From positions 9,499,971-9,563,970 of the forward strand of contig CM071926.1 of the NCBI GenBank assembly GCA_016081115.2: DNA of 64,000 nucleotides. Direction: 5' to 3'. Below the pieces are notes generated by a model, which had not been told where the DNA came from, searched no databases, and worked only from the letters and a program-made list of their open reading frames with translations. The position numbers and the translations under genes are program-made. This document shows, piece by piece, positions 61,001-64,000 of this stretch (within the stretch, counting starts at the first letter, position 1; every line of letters begins with the position of its first letter). The DNA is from Rehmannia glutinosa. Taxonomy: Eukaryota > Streptophyta > Magnoliopsida > Lamiales > Orobanchaceae.

Positions 61001-61701
61001 TATTTTTTGAATCCCAAAAAAGAAAATAGGAATATTGGCCATCAGAAAATGAAATAATCGAGATCGAATCTCGAGTAATCGGAGCTCTCTCCATTCAAAC
61101 TGAAATATAACCATGTTTTTCAAAAATATGTTTTTAGCCATTTTGACTAAAAACTGACAGTCATATCTTTCGCGTATACTCTGGTGTGGAACTTGACCGT
61201 TTTTCAAAAATTAATACAGTATATAACTCGGTACCAAATTATGTGTCTCGGTAAGAGTCGTATCTCGGTACAGAGTTATAGACTAGTCACTAGATATGAA
61301 AAAAGAGCAAAATTGGACATTTAAACTAAAAACCGGCTACAATATTTTTTAAAAATATGGTTACAAATATTTTTGCTACGGAAAAAATGCAAAAAATCCG
61401 GTGGACACTATTTTTTAGGTATATGAATGCATACGCGCACAATTATATACCGACATGCACACCAGACAAGAGAGATAGAGAGAGAGAGACCTGTAGAATG
61501 AGTATTGACAGAACTGATGAGATGCAGAGAGACTTTTTGGCCAACCAACTCATGAACTCTATCAAGAACAGAAGCACTCAAATCATTGAAGTCCAATACA
61601 TTTTTTTTCATCAACACCACTTTCCCTTTTATTTTATTTCTCTGTCCCTCTTCAATATCCTCTTTTTTCCCAGTCAACGATTCTACTATTCCTTGCAACA
61701 T
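49035..61701 (-). CDS. LOX1: Linoleate 9S-lipoxygenase
   Basis: This enzyme adds oxygen to linoleic or linolenic acid, the first step of plant oxylipin synthesis, and is expected in the cytosol. Nine exons on the - strand (high to low): 61701-61491, 60589-60294, 59279-59042, 58573-58232, 51503-51418, 51041-50934, 50839-50535, 50457-50194, 49788-49035. They join in frame to 2604 nt, 867 residues. Residues about 25-170 form the PLAT domain. Iron ligands are all present: H528 and H533 (ISHWLNTHA), H719 and N723 (LHAAVNFGQY), and the C-terminal Ile867 (GIPNSVSI). The TV pair at 585-586 marks 9-lipoxygenases, Ala571 fits S-stereochemistry, and R736 matches the substrate-facing arginine. No plastid transit peptide precedes MLQGIVESLTG, as expected of 9-LOX. 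Most introns carry transposons; intron 4 is 6.7 kb because of nested insertions. Confidence 0.95.
49928..50150. mobile_element. MITE in lipoxygenase intron 8
   Basis: The left end GGGAGTGTTTGCAAA is mirrored by the inverse of TAGTGTTTGCGAATG at the right. The interior is self-complementary (agaagttgagaatc type). It is the same family as 31932-32265. Confidence 0.6.
51093..51384. mobile_element. Fold-back MITE filling lipoxygenase intron 5
   Basis: The element is 51101-51376, flanked by TACAATTT on both sides (51093-51100 and 51377-51384). The left half, ccccctgaggtttgggctaa, pairs with the right half, ..ccgaaacctcaggttttttc. It occupies most of the 376-bp intron. Confidence 0.82.
52108..52796 (-). 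repeat. 3' LTR of the Copia element
   Basis: It is 689 bp long and, by eye, identical to the other LTR except one C/T difference (atatgcatat versus atatgtatat) and four extra bases in a terminal TA run. Confidence 0.95.
53349..55475 (-). pseudogene. Copia reverse transcriptase and RNase H, broken
   Basis: Frame 55475-54351 begins with the integrase tail (NRIPSLRTKVSPYELWKGRK) and continues into reverse transcriptase (VFRRKYATDGTILTYKARLV; DVKTVFLNGNLDEEVYMEQP; LVKSLYGLKQAPKQW). A frameshift near 54390 moves the active site (LYVDDMLI) into 54406-53660, which carries the RNase H start (YSDASWITSISDQKPTSGW). A TGA near 53657 and a further frameshift near 53600 separate the RNase H end (53597-53349: LYCDSEATMSRALNKVYNGK; DPLTKPL). 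The parts are otherwise complete. Confidence 0.9.
55469..56086 (-). pseudogene. Copia integrase, broken
   Basis: The frame has the pre-integrase zinc-binding part (LWHGRLAHVSHRVLNYM; CETCVQAK) and the catalytic core: D in LVHSDVCE, D in FVTFIDDCSRF, and NGLVKE for the last glutamate. The chain runs out at RIERYKTW, where a frameshift leads into the next frame (MVNSMLLSSGLPNNLWGEAL). The catalytic residues themselves look intact. Confidence 0.88.
56245..57296 (-). pseudogene. Copia gag and altered protease, broken
   Basis: Gag starts at 57296 (MESTQESAIKVMNQDFVKLD), 25 bp after the LTR, and shows the UBN2 domain (NTLSDTLYDLFTAVKSPREI; QIHNLQVIVSKLKDYG). A frameshift near 56740 shifts to 56745-56245, which has the zinc knuckle CYNCGKKGHYKAEC. 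At the protease site the expected D-S-G is replaced (WWYDSIFAIHVC), so protease would be inactive, and the frame ends soon after. Confidence 0.88.
57322..58006 (-). repeat. 5' LTR of the Copia element
   Basis: It is 685 bp long. On the - strand a TATA box (TATAAATAC, 57614-57622) is a likely promoter. It differs from the partner LTR by one base and a TA-run length. Confidence 0.95.
58617..58810. mobile_element. Fold-back MITE in lipoxygenase intron 3 (copy 1)
   Basis: GGGATAGTTACACAAAAACC at the left pairs with the inverse of the right end (..ttttttgtaattaaccc). It carries the same cctgaggttcgggctaattac core as the MITE in intron 5. Flanking ATATAT runs make the target duplication ambiguous. 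Confidence 0.75.
58842..59016. mobile_element. Fold-back MITE in lipoxygenase intron 3 (copy 2)
   Basis: The right half, taattagcctgaacctcagg followed by gtaattatccc, pairs imperfectly with the left half (gataattaaaaaaagcccct). It is the same family as 58617-58810 and 51101-51376. The two copies lie about 30 bp apart. Confidence 0.7.
59527..60185. mobile_element. Two probable fold-back elements in lipoxygenase intron 2
   Basis: From about 59527 to 59955 the left part (taattactataaaccctcc) pairs loosely with the right part (..gttcagggggttaaataaa). From about 59992 to 60180 a smaller unit pairs ggctaaattgcaaaatgagg with the inverse of ccaatttaggcc. Neither has coding capacity, and boundaries are approximate. 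Confidence 0.45.
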
Positions 61702-61775
61702 CTTTTTCCTCTCTTTATAGATCTCTAACTTAGATGGCTAGCTCAAATGGTGATGTATATTTTTTGGAAATGCAT

Positions 61776-61785
61776 TGTACATATT
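61776..61785 (-). promoter_or_regulatory. Possible TATA box of the lipoxygenase gene
   Basis: On the - strand CATAAATATG lies about 75-84 bp upstream of the ATG at 61701. It is a weak TATA match at a plausible distance. Confidence 0.4.
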
Positions 61786-62619
61786 TATGGGCTGAGGCGC
61801 AGAGAGACGTGTTTTAGGTTCTTGAGATTATTATGACACACAGACTTTAATTATTTACGTACTGATCAGTCTTTTTTCAACGTTTCATTGCTTTTTACTT
61901 TTCCCTTCTTCAACTGTTTTTTAGTCGTGGAGTTATTGCTACTGCCAAACGGTTTAGGTGCTAAATTTCTTAGTTTAATTTGGATTAAGATCATTCAAAT
62001 TAGGCTGTTGTATGTATGACTTAGCTACCTAGCTAGGCAGTGTTTGGTTTAGCTACTACTATTGAACATCTTACAAGCTAGGGATCATTAAAGAGTTTCC
62101 AAGATAATTTTGAATCACACTTAAATTGGCAAATCACTCCTAGCTAGTCAAGGTTTATGATAAAAGGCCCAACTTTTTCTCCGGAGCTGGTAGTTCTTGA
62201 GATAAGAACTTGTCTGCGATAATTTAACAAACGTTAGACGGGCCCTGGATTGTCCTATGGAGACCCTTCCAACGCTCAAGTCAGTACCAGTTGGAAAGAA
62301 AACTCAGAGCAAATGAAACAACAATTGAGAAGCAATTAACTAACTGAGAATACTTATAGGAGATACTTTTTTATACTGTGTCAATGGGCCGCATTGGCCT
62401 TGTAGAACAAAGTGGGCGTGTGGGACAGAAATATATATATATATCTGTGATCCAATAATAACTAAAATATTGAATAATTAACTAAGTAATTTCAGAATTA
62501 AATAATGTGCAAAATAATTAAAAAATATTGAAAAGTCAATTTTGTCCCAACAGTTTCAGTTTCCTATAAAAGAATTTGTAATTACATCATTTTATATAAA
62601 ATGATTAAAAGACATCCCA
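61786..62619. other. Lipoxygenase upstream region
   Basis: This is AT-rich promoter-side sequence, with a TA run near 62432-62444. No other feature is recognised. Confidence 0.5.
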
Positions 62620-63360
62620 AGTAGAGGTGGATAATTCCCTAGCCACCCGTGATGAGGGTTAATGTAGATGGGCCGAGCTGATGAGCTTTTCTCATTGGAC
62701 CAATCTAATGAGCTTTTCCCATTGGGCCGAGCTGATGTGCTCTTGCATTGAAGATTGTGTTGATTCCCTGTGGGGCTGAGCTGATAAGCTCTGCTTATGA
62801 GGCCGAATTAAGGTGCTTGTTAATTGAAGAAACACAATGGATAAGGGTCAATAGGTTGAGAGCTGTTGGACCGACATAGTGGGCTTTTGCTAAAAGATGA
62901 ACTCGTCTATTGAATATTCATAAGTGTAAGCTTGGCCTAAGGACTAGGGTGGCCACTATATCCCTGGTAGGATTTCACACGAGAAAAGTTGAACTATCGA
63001 CCTGAGGTAGGTGAGGTCAGCTCGGACCTGGTGAACCCGAAGGCAAATTAGGGTTTTGGAGATTCAATCTTATCTTAATCATGATTCTGTTACCAAGTCG
63101 TAACAGAATCCCGATTTTACGGAAACTCTAATCCAGTCTAAGCTATAAAAACCCAAGTCCAGGTTCATTTTTACCCTAATCACACTTTTCTCATATTTTT
63201 CATATTTTTGCCTCTTTCTTGTGAAACACTCTTCTGACTTAAGCATCGGAGAGGACATGCCGAAGCACCCCTCCAACCCTCCTTTTGTGCAGGTTCACGA
63301 TGGAGTTCAGTCGGAGAGCAATTTCAAAGAAACGGAGCATTTTAGGAGCAACCAAACCCG
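62620..63360 (+). mobile_element. Ty3/Gypsy LTR fragment
   Basis: A TATA box (ctataaaa, 63143-63150) is followed by CTGACTTAAGCATCGGAGAG and a cttttgtgcagg ending. This is the R-U5 pattern common in plant Gypsy LTRs, as far as I recall. Upstream at 62670-62825 about five imperfect ~35-bp repeats of the form ggccgagctgatgagctttt..catt occur. No second LTR or coding part is seen in the window, so this is a solo LTR or a truncated copy. Confidence 0.6.
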
Positions 63361-63510
63361 CTTCATCTCACAATAGAAGTTTGTGTCATGATTTTCATTA
63401 AATATTTCAGAATTCACAAGTCTTTTCCAATATTGTTTCAAACAAATTAAAGATCCCACGACTACTAATTTATTAGTTGTATAGGTTATTACAATTTTTG
63501 GCCAAAACCA

Positions 63511-64000
63511 AACTAGGAATGGCAACGGGGCGGGTTTGGGGCGGGTTTGGCCAAACCCGGGACCCGCCCCGCCAAGGAGAAGTAAGACCCGGGACCCGCC
63601 CCGCCCCGCCTCAAGACCCGCCCCGCCCCGCCCCGCCTCAAAACCCGCCGGGGCGGGTCTAGACCCGCTAGACCCGCCAAATATATTTTTTAAATTATAA
63701 TAATTTATATTTTTCTATTTTTGACCAAATTTTCAAAAGTAATCAAATGCCAATAGATTAAAAAATAAATAAATATAATTATGCAACTTATTATAACTAT
63801 TTTTTTAGAATTGGCTACTATTAAGATTTTTTTTAAAAAAACAAATACTATTAGTATACTACATAGTACTCAACTAATATTTAAAATAAATATTCAAAGT
63901 AGAATATTACAAGATATTATATTAGTAAATTAAACTTTAAAAGTAAATAATATTATATTAGTACTCAACTAATATTTTTAAACATATAACACTCAAATTT
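63511..64000. mobile_element. Left part of a GC-armed hAT-like element, cut by the window end
   Basis: It starts TAGGAATGGCAACGGGGCGG, then alternates gcgggt, cccgcc and acccgc steps up to about 63680, followed by an AT-rich core. The start resembles TAGAGATGGCAAAA at 9172. The right end lies outside the window. Confidence 0.6.

Overview
The window looks like nuclear DNA of a flowering plant, most likely a eudicot. Coding exons are short and separated by AT-rich introns with GT..AG borders. The retrotransposons belong to the plant Copia and Tat-type Ty3/Gypsy groups, and all three intact genes have clear angiosperm relatives. The species cannot be read from the sequence. There is no bacterial or organellar gene content.

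Three genes appear complete. (1) A SNF4-like gene on the + strand, coding exons from 10781 to 30348, 13 exons and 478 residues. It is the plant KIN-beta-gamma type: a glycogen/starch-binding module fused to four CBS repeats, the energy-sensing subunit of the SnRK1 kinase. (2) A three-exon RanBP2-type zinc-finger gene on the + strand, 34707-35426, 137 residues and three fingers. (3) A linoleate 9S-lipoxygenase on the - strand, 61701 down to 49035, nine exons and 867 residues, with all iron ligands present. A broken lipoxygenase 3' fragment lies at about 30.8-31.1 kb, just beyond the SNF4 gene.

The rest is mobile DNA. 0-10 kb: a cut-off Gypsy gag, a decayed Copia gag/protease, and two hAT-type non-autonomous elements inserted side by side. 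11-18 kb (SNF4 intron 2): a LINE 3' end, a Gypsy gag remnant, a large inverted repeat and two local duplications. 24.7-26.2 kb (SNF4 intron 7): a LINE remnant split by a Harbinger/Tourist-like MITE. 31-34.3 kb: several fold-back elements. 36041-47018: a full-length Tat-type Gypsy element with 626-bp LTRs and a perfect 5-bp target duplication. It carries a separate antisense gene with its own TATA box and introns, and a nine-unit tandem array of small hairpins. 51581-58192: a hAT-type element in lipoxygenase intron 4, itself split by a very recent Copia insertion (52108-58006) whose LTRs are nearly identical although its genes are broken. 62.6-64 kb: a Gypsy LTR fragment and the edge of another GC-rich hAT-like element.

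The three host genes are not a pathway cluster. The features that stand out are the antisense gene and hairpin array inside the Tat element, the Copia-in-hAT-in-intron nest in the lipoxygenase, and the defective but young Copia copy.
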